A DNA stretch of 64,000 bases from Polytrichum commune (GCA_950295325.1 OX485803.1:36719554-36783553); one strand, 5' to 3'. Positions 40,493 to 53,208 are shown, numbered from the stretch's first letter. The notes: generated by a model not told the origin, from the sequence alone. A program made the numbers and translations.

Positions 40493-41126
40493 GTACCGTA
40501 GCACACGCCGTAGCACCATAGCTAGTTCGTGCACCTCAAAATGAATATTTATTTATTTTTTGAAAAATAAGGTTCGTCAACTAAAAATATAATTTATGAA
40601 ATTTCATCAGTCCTATGATTTATATTTCGTTTTTTTGGTAAGGTCAAGTATTATTGGAAGTAGGTTGCTTTTTCTCATTCATTCGTTGCGGCTTCTTGGC
40701 CTTAAACTTAAGTATCCACCTTAACCTTACTCAGTGTGGCTCTTGTTTGTCTTTGCAGAGTGTATGTGTTAGGTCTTTTGTATGTATTTGCACTTTGACA
40801 TGTGTGAGAAGAGTGTTAGAAATGGCACGAAAACAACGACGGGTTGGTTTTTCTTTTATCCCTATCAGCAAGGAGGAGAGGGAGATGAATATAGAAAGAG
40901 AGTTTGCCGCTTTGAGTGAGCATGGCACCAAGCCATCAACACATTAGCATGCAACCTCTTATGACGCGTTGATGTGGTTGGAGCTTAGAAGAGTCCTAAA
41001 TTTCCATTAAATTTTTTTCCTAATATAAATTTTCACTTATTCGTTTGATTGGGTTCATAATTTCCGATTTGTTTGGTTTTTAATTTGGGAATTCTTTTTG
41101 CACAACCAACTATGGTGCTACGGTAC
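40493..41126. mobile_element. 634-bp TIR element, unclassified
   Basis: The left end GTACCGTAGCAC followed by CATAGCTAGTTCGTGCA is mirrored on the right by TGCACAACCAACTATGGTGCTACGGTAC. The left arm has a 12-bp internal duplication (a second GCCGTAGCAC). The interior includes a 97-residue open frame (40654-40947) with basic and acidic clusters near its end and no recognised family. No target duplication is evident. Confidence 0.6.
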
Positions 41127-44100
41127 GCTAACTGAATTCCCCATGGTATTCTTATACATTTGTTACATAGTTTTCTACGACCAACAATGGTTCAATTCTC
41201 CCAATCTCAAAATGGAATCAAACATACAATGTTTATAAAAATAACATAAAATGATTTTGAAATCTCTTTGTTGTTTAATAGGTGGTCATCAAAATAACAC
41301 ATTCTTTACTATTGTCTCCACAAATCCTCTTATTTCATAATTCCCTACCTCTTGTTCAAAATTTGGAACATCTTCACATTTATAGATGTTTTGGGCTTCT
41401 AGCAATGTGTGTAAGTCTTTTTTGTGATGTGTCTTTTATACCTCTCTATTTTCTCATCTTATTGTTGCGAACGCTTATCTCTTTTTGTTGTCTCAAAATT
41501 GTATTCGAATGCTAAGCAATAATGCTGCTACAATTTGGGGACAATTTTTGATGCCTACCGCGGCATAGAGTACATTGTCTTTGGAGTTGTAAGAACACTT
41601 TGAACTTCAATTTTTATATTTTTATATTTTTTACAACCACAACCTCATTCTATGCTTTTTATTATAGTATGTTTAAATGAATATTTTTTTGTCTTGTCTC
41701 ACATGATTTTTTAAGAAGGATCTCCATTGAAGTTCAACCAATCTTCATTGTTTCACAAGGCCATAGTTCAACATTAGCTTGAATGTGAACATAGCATTTG
41801 ATAATAGTTTCAAATTGCATCTTAAGAGTGACTCAATCCATGTTGTATTACTTCACATGTTTCTACAAATGTTCATTTGTGAGACATTTAAAATACTTGA
41901 GTGCGATCTCATTGTATGTTGTTATTATTTATTGACTAAGAAGTGTTTGATTTGAGGTATTATTGTATTTAATAATTACAATGCTTGTTTTATAATAGAC
42001 CAACATGTTCATTTAACATTTTCCAATGAGTATATTGTATGTTCATGGCATGTAATATGACTTTAAATAATGTTTTTTTCAAAAGCAGTGATGTGAAGCA
42101 CTTTTTGAATATTTTCAAGATACATGGTCAAGATGCATGGATAATAAATGATAAAGATGAATCAATGTTTTAAAAAATCATTTATAAAAATTGTTATTTT
42201 AGACACATACAAATTTTATATGAAATTCTTCACCATTGTCAATAAATTAAAAGGTGAAGGACAAGACTATAGACTTGGTACATTCACCATACGAAGTGGG
42301 CCAAACTTTGGGTCATTTTAGAGATAACTTCATATCAACGCTTGCTTACATTTGGACTTCACTTGAAGAATGAGTTACCAACACCACAAAATCACAACAC
42401 ATATGTGACCAGTTCCAACTTGCTGCCCAACTTTGACCCCTTTCAAAGACCAACCCTAGGTCTCTTCCCTCGTGGCAAAACAAAATAAAATAAAAATAAA
42501 ATAATGAATCACTTAGACACATGTGGCCAAGAATGAAGGGCTCCCAAGTGTAGGGCTAAGACTTAAGTGATACTAGAATCTCCGGATGGTCGGACTTTGG
42601 TACATTGGACCGGGTCGTAACCAATGGAGCTTCCGAAACCCGGTCTCTAGAACCCACATTAGCTTAGCTTTTATTTGCTAGGGACCCGAGAAAGTCACCT
42701 AAGCCGACAAGCCTTTGGTCACATGAGAACTCGACAAAGACAAAAATGGAAACCAAGTCTCTTGCACACATACACACACAATGCTTACCTCGGTCTTCAA
42801 GTTTTCGCATGTCTCTAAAAGATGCGAGATACCCCAATAAGGGTGGGTTTACGCTAGGGTCCAAGACTAGAGAAATACCAAAACGAGGCAATTTCAATGG
42901 TCAAGAGTATCGATGGGTCCTAACCCATTTAGTTTGCATTAGGGTCCAAGTTGGAAAGCATAAAATTTTCAAAGTGAAGTGGCGTCACTCATGGCACTAT
43001 TTTCCAATCAAAACTTGCCGGCTTTAGTGAAGGGAAATAATCCTCCCACTTTAAGACAAAAGTAAGGTCCAAAAGTAAGGTCCATTCATAGTGTATTGAA
43101 CTCAAGTTTCTTGGACTATGACTCTAATGTAAGCCGACCCTAAACTAGGCACATTGTCCTCTCCACTATGCTTGGAGTTTGTGACAAGTATTTGGGTCGT
43201 GCTAACTTCATATACCGTTTCTCACACTTCAACCCTTCGGTATGCATTTAAGTTACTAGAAGGCAAAAAAAAGTTCCACGTTTGATGATAATAAGGTATG
43301 TGGGTTGCATGCGGTTTCTCTTCTTAATAGGAAGTGCATATTTGAGTGGTTTATGTAATTAAGAACGGACACCAAAGGACAAGTGTTATGATGACATTCT
43401 TTTTGTAAAATGTCAAAGTGCACTAGAACATTGGGTTTTTTGGTGTTTCATTAGGGGTCCACTAATGTTTGATTGTTAGGTGAAAACTCACACCTCAAAA
43501 TCAACATTTAAGCGTGTGAGGCTCTTCTATTAAATGAGGATATTGTTCATCTTTTGTGGAACACTTCTTCCCCTGCCTCATCAAGCCGATGGATTCTAGA
43601 GTAGCCACTATGATTGGTTGAAGTTGGTGTAAATTTGAAACCATTCTTACATCTTTCTTACACTACCACTATGGATTGGTCAAAGTGATGTTACTTTATA
43701 ATTAATATTGCACATGATTAGGAGTTTTCCTCTTTGACTTACTTAATGCACTATCGCAATCACTTGTTGACACTTTAAGGATCGTATTAAGGTGTTACTT
43801 AAGGTTGGTGCTACTTCTAGGCACACATACCTTAGAGGGACCTCCATGATTTGTGTCGTAGATGCAAGTGCTCCATAGTAAAACCCAATTCAAATGAATC
43901 AACTCAGTCAAATTTCTCCATCTTTTGCAAAAACAACTTTGTTGCACCAAAAAATAGAAATAGAAATAAAATCACACTACATTGCAAGACAATAACTTTA
44001 TATATGGAATATGCGTGATTATGTTTCACTAGGGCGTGCAAGCATGGTAAAGTGGACATCTCCTAATTCATGCTTAGTGTTTAGTGAAGGGGTTTCAAAA

Positions 44101-44931
44101 TTATACATTAACTTTGAATTCTGTGAAGAAAAGAATCATAGGCATTTCAAAAACATAGTGATCTACAAAGCCAAGCAAATTATGATGACAAAAAAATTTC
44201 CAAGAAAAGCCTACGTGTTTTAAAATGATGATACAAGTGGTGTGCAAGTAGGTAATATTGAACAATTGACTGCCTAAAATTTGTTTGAAGTACGGAAAAT
44301 TTACATTAAATTAATGGTTTTCCACAAAATAGGTAATGAAATCAAGGAATATGGAAGAATATTCCAACTTTATAATAGTTAAGGTCATGAAATCTACGTC
44401 CAAAACTGGACTCAATCATTTGCTTTTGAGCATCACTTTCAATGATGAGTATTGAAGATCTCAACTTGACTTTCTTCATTTTGAATATTCAACACAACAA
44501 CAAATGTCATCATGAAAATAAATCCAATTTAAACAACGCTTTGCTACTACTTTTAGGCCTTTGACCAAAAAAATGATGGTTTTAGTATACCGGAGCACTT
44601 TTTTGGTCTACTTTACCATGTTTGCATCCTAAGGTCAATGTGTGGTTTAAGAGCCCAATAAAAATACAAGTTGCGAACGTGAGGGGGAACCAAGTTTTTG
44701 TACCTCCTTTAGAATTTCAATGGGTGATGTATATGGTTTTGGTTCCTGAGATGGGCATAAGGTGGTCCATTTTTCGTGTTCCTCAACTTCTACCAATCAT
44801 ATATACACAACAAAAACCTTGTGTTGCGTTAGCAAATCTACGATGAAGCATGAGCATAAACTAGACCTCCCTTAACTTAGTTATGCTTATTGAAAGTGCA
44901 TGTTTGTGAACTCATGAACAAAATACATAGG
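41127..44931. other. Intergenic, no gene recognised
   Basis: AT-rich. Short open frames at 41282, 42746 and 44011 show no family features. 44640-44930 matches parts of dispersed repeat R4. No TIR or tandem array was found. Confidence 0.4.
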
Positions 44932-45306
44932 CTTGGGGGGTGCACTCCATTGTGAAGTTGAACACCATGTGCGAACAAAAGAAATCTACTTTTTCTAAGT
45001 TGCATCACCAAAATGGGTCAAACTTTTATCACTTTTTTTTCATGAGTAGATATACATAGTATTTATTACATAGTAAAAAATGGTAACCAAATTTGATGAT
45101 TTAAAAATATAAAACATGTCGTTTCTAACTAGAATAACGCATAATTGAACTAAAAAAATTACTACAAAAATGAAGACGACTAAAATTTTCAAAAAAATAT
45201 ACAAAATATATTATCAATAGTTATGTATATGTAGGAAAAAAATCATATTTTTCAAAATGATCTATGGCATATAAAATAGGGGTACCAGACTTTGTTCGCT
45301 CATGTG
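44932..45306. mobile_element. MITE family M1, second copy (right end worn)
   Basis: Collinear with 502-896 over most of its length: TGCACTCCATTGTGAAGTTG at the left; AAGAAATCTACTTTTTCTAAG, CCAAAATGGGTCAAA and GATCTATGGCATATAA inside. The outermost right-hand arm is lost or diverged after TTTGTTCGCTCATG, so no target duplication can be read. Confidence 0.8.
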
Positions 45307-45387
45307 AGGGACAATCATCTGGAGTCTTTACAGTGTTTGCTCTTTGATCCTCACCAAACAACGCACCAATCAAATATAGGAGTCCAA

Positions 45388-45556
45388 AACTAGTATAGTG
45401 TGTCACTATAGTGCCCATCCTCGAAAGGGGAGAGTAGTATTGCCTCAATGTCCCCTTGTCCGGTGGGCATCGGGTCATTGACATTACGAACGGACACTTT
45501 ATTCACGCCGGCCCCTTCAAAGGGACCGGAGTTTCTATCTATCTATCTATCTATCT
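45388..45556 (+). mobile_element. 5'-truncated LINE tail (TCTA)n, copy 4 (longest)
   Basis: A 169-bp insertion flanked by the perfect 10-bp repeat AGGAGTCCAA (45378-45387 and 45557-45566). The body runs GTCACTATAGTGCCCATCCTC, GAAAGGGGAGAGTAG, GTGGGCATCGGGTCATTG, GAACGGACACTTTATTC, GGGACCGGAGTTTC and then about five TCTA units. It interrupts a copy of dispersed repeat R4. Confidence 0.88.
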
Positions 45557-48171
45557 AGGAGTCCAATTGAGAAGAGGAACCAAATAGCACCTACATATGT
45601 TAAATTTGATTGAAGGGTGGGAGTGTTCCATATTTGGTGGTTGTAGTTTGAACACCTTGAGGTTGCATGGCTCTTAGTGATGAGATGTTGAATTTTGTTG
45701 GGTACGAGACCATAACATTCGGTAGGTTGGAACTTCTACACAAACGTCTCCATCGGAAGTAGACTTATGATGTAGGCTAAAGTGTTATAAGAACACGGCA
45801 AGAAGAAATGGTGGCATACAAACGTGCTTCTTATCCATGCATGTAAAAAATACAACTCTTTATAAGTTTGTGATGTATTCATTTGAAATGTCTCGTAATA
45901 TAATAAGTTAGGGTATTTGCAACTAAATCTTTAGTCAAATTATCATCAAATAGCATCCATCCTACACACTATCATTTCAAGGCGTTTTGTTTGCCATATA
46001 AATGAGAGGCCTACTTGATTGCAACAATTCCCTCTCACCCAAGAAAGTGACCGTTGGTGAATGATATAAAAGAAACATTGTCATGTGGTTTGTAGTACAC
46101 TTATGTTTCATACTCCTACCAACTCGGCACATGATGTTACATATTCAAGTACAAAAACACATGCGTTCAAAAGTAGAAGATAACATCGTAAACGACTATG
46201 TTGGCATTATCGAATAACGGTAACAATTGGGACAAACATGTCCACCTCGGTCTTTAAGGGGTCGAATGTGAAAGGGTAAATGGGGGTCACCATTGGATCA
46301 TAGACCTCATGTAAGCACCTTTTAAATGTTGTAAGTCAACTAAGTTAGGAAGCAACCTTTAGGAAATTTGAGTATGTGATTCTTAACTTTTCATGACAAT
46401 TGGTGCCTAAAAATCAACACAATGAAGAAGAAGAAGAAGAATGTGAAAGTAGAAGGATGGTCCCCTCCAAAATTTGAGTCTTGCGCCAAAAAAATTGGGG
46501 ATGAATTTGTGGTTATGTTAGTTAACCCATACACAAACACAAAGAAACAAGCATAATCTTAAGGTTAAATTACTATTATAATAAATATAGATAGTGTTGA
46601 TTCACAAAAGTCATTGCCACGTTTCCACCGTTGAAAATTTGGGTATCACATATGTGATCCTCTTGTGGGCTCTTCCAACTTCACATACATTTTAAATCGT
46701 TGGATAGATCAACAATCGTCTCATTCATTTAGGAACCGTGAATCACAAAGATTGTCATTCCAACTTTTACATTGGAAATTGAGATACAAAAGTTATAAGA
46801 GGTAAAAGTGAAAATCCTCTTTCTTTTCAAGCAAACACAAGGGCTCTTCCATTTGTGTTAACTTTTCAGCTTAGAATGGTTATCATATTGAGACCACATA
46901 GTCCAATTTGGTATCCATTCATAACTACAAACTAACTGCCATATAGGAACCACCCAAAAATGAGTGCATGATATAGACTAGTACAAATTAAAATGATTAA
47001 AATGGTTCAATTCATTTTTGGTCTCCATTCGCAACTACAAACATGACCACATACCACTCAAAATATGAGCAACCAATAAGAAAGAGTAACCACATAAGAC
47101 ATGAGTACCTTAAATGCCCCCCCAAAAAAATTCTCAAAAAAAATAAAAAAAATAAAAACACCATGTTGACTGCTTAGTATTAAAATGATTAAAATGGTTC
47201 AATTGTAAACATAACATTCTTCAAATGGGGGTTCGTGTTGGTGCTCCCCTCAAACCCTTGCATAAACATCACAATATTCAAACAATACATAATAATGTGC
47301 AGTTGCATGAAACCACCAATTGAAAATTGTGCATAGTTCCCATTGAATGATAGACTATCATTCCCCGTTTAGATTGGGTGACCAAACAATGACCAATGAT
47401 GAGTGGTATGATTATTTGGTGTCCATTCATAAGTAAGAACCTTGCCATAAGTACCACTCGAACCATAGGTGTCCAATTGAAGAGAGTGACCACATAAAGC
47501 TCGCATACCTTAAATGCCAAAAAGAGAGAGATTCTCAAAACTCAAAAGCCCCCTACGTAGGCAACCACGCCAACGATGGTATTTAGTATCACCTACTATT
47601 CGGAATTATGCATGGCCATAACTTCTTACTATAGGTTTCATTATTTACCAACAAAGATTCAGTAGGTTGTATGGACAATATACAACAATAATGACTTCAC
47701 TTGGCAAAAACTTGCATTCTTAGCAAAAAAGTTAGACCAATGTGTAACTCTGAATTGTAAGTGATATTAATTACTATAATCGGTTTACTATTATGACTAC
47801 TTAACTTAGGGTTGGTTTAGACTTTAGTGAAGGAGGTGCACCAATCAAGAGTTTTGGAGGGAATGGAGCAATATGAGATGGTGTTCTTCACTGGCCGGGG
47901 TTCACACTACGCCCAAGACTTCTTCGACGGAGAATTTCAAATATGGATGTCAACATGGCAACATTTATTTGTTATGCGAGTTATTTAGAGGTCAAGTTTC
48001 TTGGGCAACCTCAAACCCTCGGACAATAAACTTGGCCCACAATGAACTCCAACTTGAGTTTTTTTTAATCAAAATAAATTAAATTTCCATCTTGTCTACC
48101 ATACCAATTGTTGCCTCAAATAGCCTTGTCTTGGGTGGAAATTGTTGACCGACTGGAGCACCGTAGTCTAA
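45557..48171. other. Intergenic, worn dispersed repeats (R5), no gene
   Basis: Copies of a phrase on ACCACATACCACTCAAATATGAG followed by AAGAAAGAGTAACCACATAA and TACCTTAAATGCC lie at about 47040-47120 and 47450-47525. Related pieces are at 22960, 39220, 50945 and 63570. 46655-46830 carries the CTTCCAACTTCACA repeat. (GAA)n at about 46420-46440. Confidence 0.45.
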
Positions 48172-48675
48172 GGGCCACTTCACACACGAGACTGAGAGCC
48201 CGTGACCCTTACACTTCAAGCATTCTCATTGGTGGAAAAAGCCAGAGTCCATCCAAGTTCGCTTTGCACTATGCTTGAGGGACCAACAGAGCATATGAAT
48301 GCAAGATGGATGTAAAGTCTACATGGATTCCTACATGGCATCGAATGGATCATGTTTCATGGTCACTTGGACTAATTTCAAAAACAACCTCTTGGAGGTA
48401 GGCCTATCACAAAACTGGAAGACCATGACACTCCGAACGCTCACAACCGTTGGTTTATTCTATTCTATCATGTGTGAAGACCCGCATGAATAAAAATTCC
48501 ATTGAAATAGCACTTGGTTGAGGGCCCGGTCACATATGACGTCACACTACACTCGAGGGTCCGCGACCACACTACTACATGATGTCGGAGGTGTGTTGGG
48601 ACGGCCTTTGGACACTTTCTTTTGGGCTCTCACAACTTCATGGTCACGGCTCGTGGCTTGTGTGTGAAGTGGCCC
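48172..48675. mobile_element. Harbinger-like element H, copy 2
   Basis: A 504-bp element with ends GGGCCACTTCACACACGAG and, on the complement, GGGCCACTTCACACACAAG. The flanking triplets are TAA (left) and TTA (right), differing at the middle base. Inside are CTTGGAGGTAGGCCTA and CTCACAACTTCATGGTCACG blocks shared with copies 1 and 3. Non-coding. Confidence 0.82.
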
Positions 48676-49289
48676 TTAACTTCTCAAAACGATGAGATTG
48701 TTCAATTTTTCTCCAATGAGGGATGACTAAATTCCGAGGTGTTATAAATATATATATATATATGATGGCCATGTGTAAGGTATGATTCGTGGAGGAGTTG
48801 TAAGTTAGGTGTTGGTGTTGATGTTTGTTGGTGTTGAGTGGTAGTGGCAGCTTTTGGGGCAATGTTGGGAAGTGGGGCATGTGCGGAGGCACAAGCAGGT
48901 GGGTATCTCTTTATAACATACATACGCTTGGAATGGGACCAACCCCGGCCATTGCTTTCTTTATAGTTGTTGTTACTATTAATTCCCTTTATTATTGTTA
49001 TTTGGTTGTTGTGTGGAGGGGGGCCTCCACTAGTCCTTGATGGGAATGTGCAGTGCTTGCTTTTGGGAAGCTTTTGGCTCCAAAAGTCAGACAATTCCCA
49101 TGGACTCTACCCAATCCCGCTTTCCGTCCTCTCCACCAATGCCCGCTCTCCCTGCCAGCTCTGCCACGGACGGAGGGAGGGAGGGATGGATGAAGATCAT
49201 CCGTGGGCGACCGACAATGTGGCAACATATGATGCTGCTTTGGTCACCTCATCGACAACAAGGAGACTTGGGCATTTCTACGCTTATTA
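48676..49289. other. Intergenic, no gene recognised
   Basis: Short (TA)n near 48749-48764. The overlapping open frames on both strands at 48702-49345 carry no recognisable domain. Confidence 0.35.
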
Positions 49290-50635
49290 GGGCCGGTTCA
49301 CATGGGTTCCAAGTCCCAAGTCCCACTCATGTTAGCAAGTCCTAACATGGAGGCAAAGTCTTAACTCATGAGTCTCAAGTAACCACGAATATCGTAGGCA
49401 GGCTACTAACCGTGCACGTTTGACTTTGATGTTTTATTTTTTGAGGTGGGTAGCAAAATTTTCCAAATTTGATATTTGAATTAAATTAATGACTCACTTA
49501 ATATTAGTGTTGAAAAGTAAAATGGGAAATTTTATTGAAAAATCATGACCTTCTCATAGTTCTTTATACAACTGTATTGGGCATTGGAAATTAACTACCT
49601 TAACCACTAACCGTGCACTATCAATGTTCATTCAACTTTTGCTAGAGGCGTTACAAAAGAAGCTTTTTTTTTGGGCAAACACGACTGTTGGACGTTATTG
49701 GCTTTTAAGCCTCATTTCTTGTTTTTTCTCAACCTTATTTTCTATTGGGCATTCTTGTTTTTCTTTCTTCTTCAGTTCTGCTACCTTCTCCTTTTCAAGC
49801 TGCTTCCAGATTTTTTCATCATTCTTCGCTTTTGCAAGGTTTGCTCTTCTTTGCTTCTTCTCTTCTTGCTTGTTAAACTCATCTTCCAACTCGTTTGCAA
49901 CTCTTTGCCTTTCCAAAGTATATGTTTGTGAAGTTAAGCATTTTCCACGAGGATTCAATCTTTTAGGATTCTTAGGTTTTCTTCTAGAAGCTTTAGGGAA
50001 TGAAGGAATCTTCAAGATGTTGGAAAGGTCTTCTTGTTGATGGACATTGTTCCTGTAACAACATATAAAATCGAATATTTGAAAATCAATAATGCTTGTA
50101 AAAATTGAGAGGTTGACATACTAACATACATGACATACAATGAAGCAAAAATCAAGTCAACATAATCAAATTGAAAATATTGTCTTACTTGTCATTGGAA
50201 TTTGACGAGAAAATTGATCCACCTTGGAGCATCAATATTGTTTGTTTGATGCTCATTCTCTTTGCATTTGCTTCTAAATCTTGAAATGTAACATTTTTGA
50301 GCTCCCACTTCAATTTCCTTAACTGTTCAATCATAAAAAGATTCAAAATTAACATGGAAGCACGGAGATTGGACGGTTGAGATTAAAAGTGAACGGTGAA
50401 GTGCACGGTAAAGTGCACGGTTAGTGGTTGTGAGCGGTAAGTGGCCTATGTACGATATATGGTTAACTATCACTAAAAACGGATATTGTTTTTGTATAAA
50501 GTAACTGTGGGATTTAGCTTTTGCTTGACCCAGCTTGCAACAAAGGTCCCAAGCTTCGCCTCCAAAAAGTGTTGCCATGTAGGCATCCATGTCATAGTTG
50601 GGACTTAGGACTTGGGATCATGTGTGAACCGGCCC
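49290..50635. mobile_element. 1346-bp TTA-flanked TIR element carrying two exons
   Basis: Flanked by TTA (49287-49289 and 50636-50638). Ends GGGCCGGTTCACATGGGTTCC and, on the complement, GGGCCGGTTCACACATGATCC; both continue into CCAAGTCC or AAGTCCCAA motifs. The first bases (GGGCC-GTTCACA) resemble element H, so it is probably PIF/Harbinger-type. Unlike element H it carries a spliceable minus-strand coding segment (50322-49695). Confidence 0.85.
49695..50322 (-). CDS. Two-exon coding fragment of unknown origin inside the TIR element
   Basis: Exons on the complement are 50322-50189 and 50052-49695. The upstream border ends in GAACAG; the donor GTAAGA at 50188 and the acceptor TTACAG before 50052 join in frame, giving 163 residues to a stop. 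The first exon holds LRKLKWELKNVTFQDLEAN and KRMSIKQTILMLQGGS. The second has a basic linker (KASRRKPKNPKRLNPRGK) and a long Glu/Lys-rich probable coiled coil (QEEKKQRRANLAKAKNDEK). There is no ATG in the first exon, so it is a 3' part of a gene. I do not recognise it. It could be a captured host-gene piece or the tail of an unfamiliar transposase; there is no DDE signature. Confidence 0.55.
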
Positions 50636-51798
50636 TTAAGGTAGACAATCCCTAAATGGTTACTTTTTCCGCCTAGCCCATTTCTCCTAGAATATGAAAG
50701 ACACATTTGGTACAAAATGGCTAGCAAATCCAAATTGAGGCCGTAGCCACTTTTCTCATAATTTTCAGGGCTTATGTGATTATCTTATTCATAATTAAAA
50801 TGACGATTCTTTTGTTCATTAAATGATCGTATAGGTCTCATCAATCATGTTGACTGTTGAGCCTAGAATGGTCATCATATTTCGATCATATAGGCCAATC
50901 TCTTTTAAGCACATGTGTCGTTTGGTATTTGTTATGGGAGCTGCACCAAACCACATACCACTCAAATTTATGTGTATAATTAAGATGAGTACTCAAATTA
51001 GGCACTTCTATCTTAATGGCTCGCACATGTTGAAATGTACATGGATACTCGACCACGAAAGTATGCGGGTGTTATGCAGTTACTTTTCTTAATCCGGGGC
51101 CCTATACTTGATTGGTATGTGGTTTGGTGGGATCATAGAGCAAACATCATAAAGACACATGTTTAAAAAAGATCGGACTACGTCTTCGAATGTCAATAAC
51201 TACTCTACACTCAATAGCAAAGACAACTGGTACAAACCTATGTACCTAGTTAAGAAATCAACAAACATGCACTTTCGATAACCATAACTAAAGCAAGGGA
51301 GGTCCGATTTTCAATCCAGTTTTTGCATATGCTCGTTGTAGAGTTTAATGCAACACAAGTTTTTGTTGTGTAAATCTGATCGGTAGAAGTTGGAGAACAT
51401 GAAGAATAACCAAACAATACCCACATATCTTAGATATGTGTGAAATGGTTGGGATTGAGAAAGAATTGGCTGAAGCTCAAGACTTTAAGAAAACTACCGA
51501 TCACTTCATGCGAACATATGGAATATGCTTTGAATCAATAAAGAACAACACAAAGATCATAACATATAACCGGTTGGACTTGGAAACACTCGAATTTTGA
51601 CCGATTATGCCAAAAAAATATCCCCGGATACCGGGATGTTGTGCATTTGCTCTCCTTCTTATTAACCAACCGACTATTGTAAGGTGCTTCGAAGTTGGGT
51701 TCTTTGTGGCTGGGAAGGGAAAAAAAAAGTGTTCGCCAGATTCTGGCACATACTAGATTGTAGATGTTTAATTTTCTTTCCTATGCAGTGGGAACTAA
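50636..51798. repeat. Intergenic repeats: R5 at about 50945, R4 at 51065-51430, hAT fragment at 51565-51640
   Basis: 51065-51430 is the longest intergenic copy of R4 and is inverted relative to UMPS intron 5 (10750-11092). 51565-51640 contains AACCGGTTGGACTTGGAAACAC and GACCGATTATGCC, a piece of the CCGGTT hAT MITE. No gene. Confidence 0.55.
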
Positions 51799-52277
51799 GG
51801 GCCACTTCACACACGAGACTGTGAATCCGTGACCATTACACTTCAAGCAGTCTCATTGGTGGAAAAGGCGGAGCTGGTCCAAGTTCGCTTCACACTACGC
51901 TTGAGGGACCAATGGAGTATGTGAATGCAAGATGGATGTAGAGTCAACATGGATTCCCACATGGCATAGAATGGATCATGTTTCGTGGTGACTTGGATTC
52001 TTTTCAAAAACCACCTCTTGGAGGTATGCCTAACACAAAACCGGGAGACCCTGGCACCCTGAAATCTCACAACTGTTGGTTTATTCTAGTTTGACATGTG
52101 TGAGGACCCCCTTGAATAGAAATTCATTGAAATAGCATTTGGTTGAGGGTCCGGTCACATATGGCTTCACACTACGCTTCAGGATATGTGACCACACTAT
52201 ATGATTTTGGAGGTGTGTTGGGATGGCCCTTGGACACTTTCTTTTGGGCTCTCACAATTTCATGGTCATGGCTCTTC
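51799..52277. mobile_element. Harbinger-like element H, copy 3, right end missing
   Basis: The left end GGGCCACTTCACACACGAGAC is preceded by TAA. It follows copy 2 closely up to CTCTCACAATTTCATGGTC and GGCTC, then breaks off at about 52277 where unrelated H-like sequence begins. Confidence 0.75.
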
Positions 52278-52828
52278 ACAATATGGACCGAAGGTCAAGA
52301 GGCAAATGATTTCTACCAATCATGTTGCAAGAAACCAAGAATTTGGCCTCTCGACCTTTCACACTAAGGCCAAAGTCCAAAGGTCGTCGCAATTATAAAT
52401 GCTAACTTTTTGACGAAGGCAACAAACTCTTGAAGGAAGTTTGGGTCGGACGGGAATGAAAACCCAAATTATGGTCGTGAGGCCGTTGGTTTTTATTCAT
52501 TACAATCATTGACAAGATCTTGGCCGTTAGATTGGAGGGGTTGTTTCGGGCAAGGAATAAAGTGGGATGCTCCTTTGGCTTTGGACTTTGGGCTTGGCCT
52601 TTGGAGGCTTCACACTATGGCCGTCCAAGTTAAGAGGCCGTTGGAGTTCATGGCCGAAGGTTTGGACTTTGCGCTTGGCCTTTGAGGCTTCACACTATGC
52701 ATGGCCGAAGGCTCCAATTCCTATATTTTATTGGTTGTTTTTCAACCCATTTCTTTGGACTCTCAACAAACTTTGGACATTCAATCCCATGGCCTCTCGA
52801 CTTGGATGGCCATGGTGTGAAGCGGTCC
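52278..52828. mobile_element. Second H-like MITE segment joined to copy 3
   Basis: Contains three TTCACACTA(A/T)GG-type motifs (about 52354, 52609 and 52688) and ends in GTGTGAAGCGGTCC followed by TTA. It looks like a related but distinct family member. Its left boundary is unclear: insertion or a recombination product are both possible. Confidence 0.45.
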
Positions 52829-53208
52829 TTAGTGTAATGGCCACGAGATGCATATGAGTGCATTTAACGAAGATCTTATATTTAACTGCTTTTGCCAATC
52901 AAGTAGGCAAGCACTAAATTTATTGGTTTTGTCTGAGGACAGAGACTATGCATCAACTTCTCTGTTTCAAGAGCAAATTTCCTAACCACTTTGCCTTCAC
53001 ACTTGGACGTTACTTGTTCATGTTATTTTTGGTCCAGTTTATTTAATGTGGATGTTAACTATATATATATAGTTAACTAAAGTTGCTCCCTAAAATGTAT
53101 TGAAAAAATCCTAGTTAACTACAGTTATTTTAGCAGTTGTTAATTACTTATTTTAAAATTTTCGGGTGATAAATGTTCAATCCTTGACCCGCATTTGAGA
53201 AGAAGGTG
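52829..53208. other. Short intergenic stretch, nothing recognised
   Basis: AT-rich, with a short (TA)n at about 53061-53070. No coding sequence. Confidence 0.4.
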
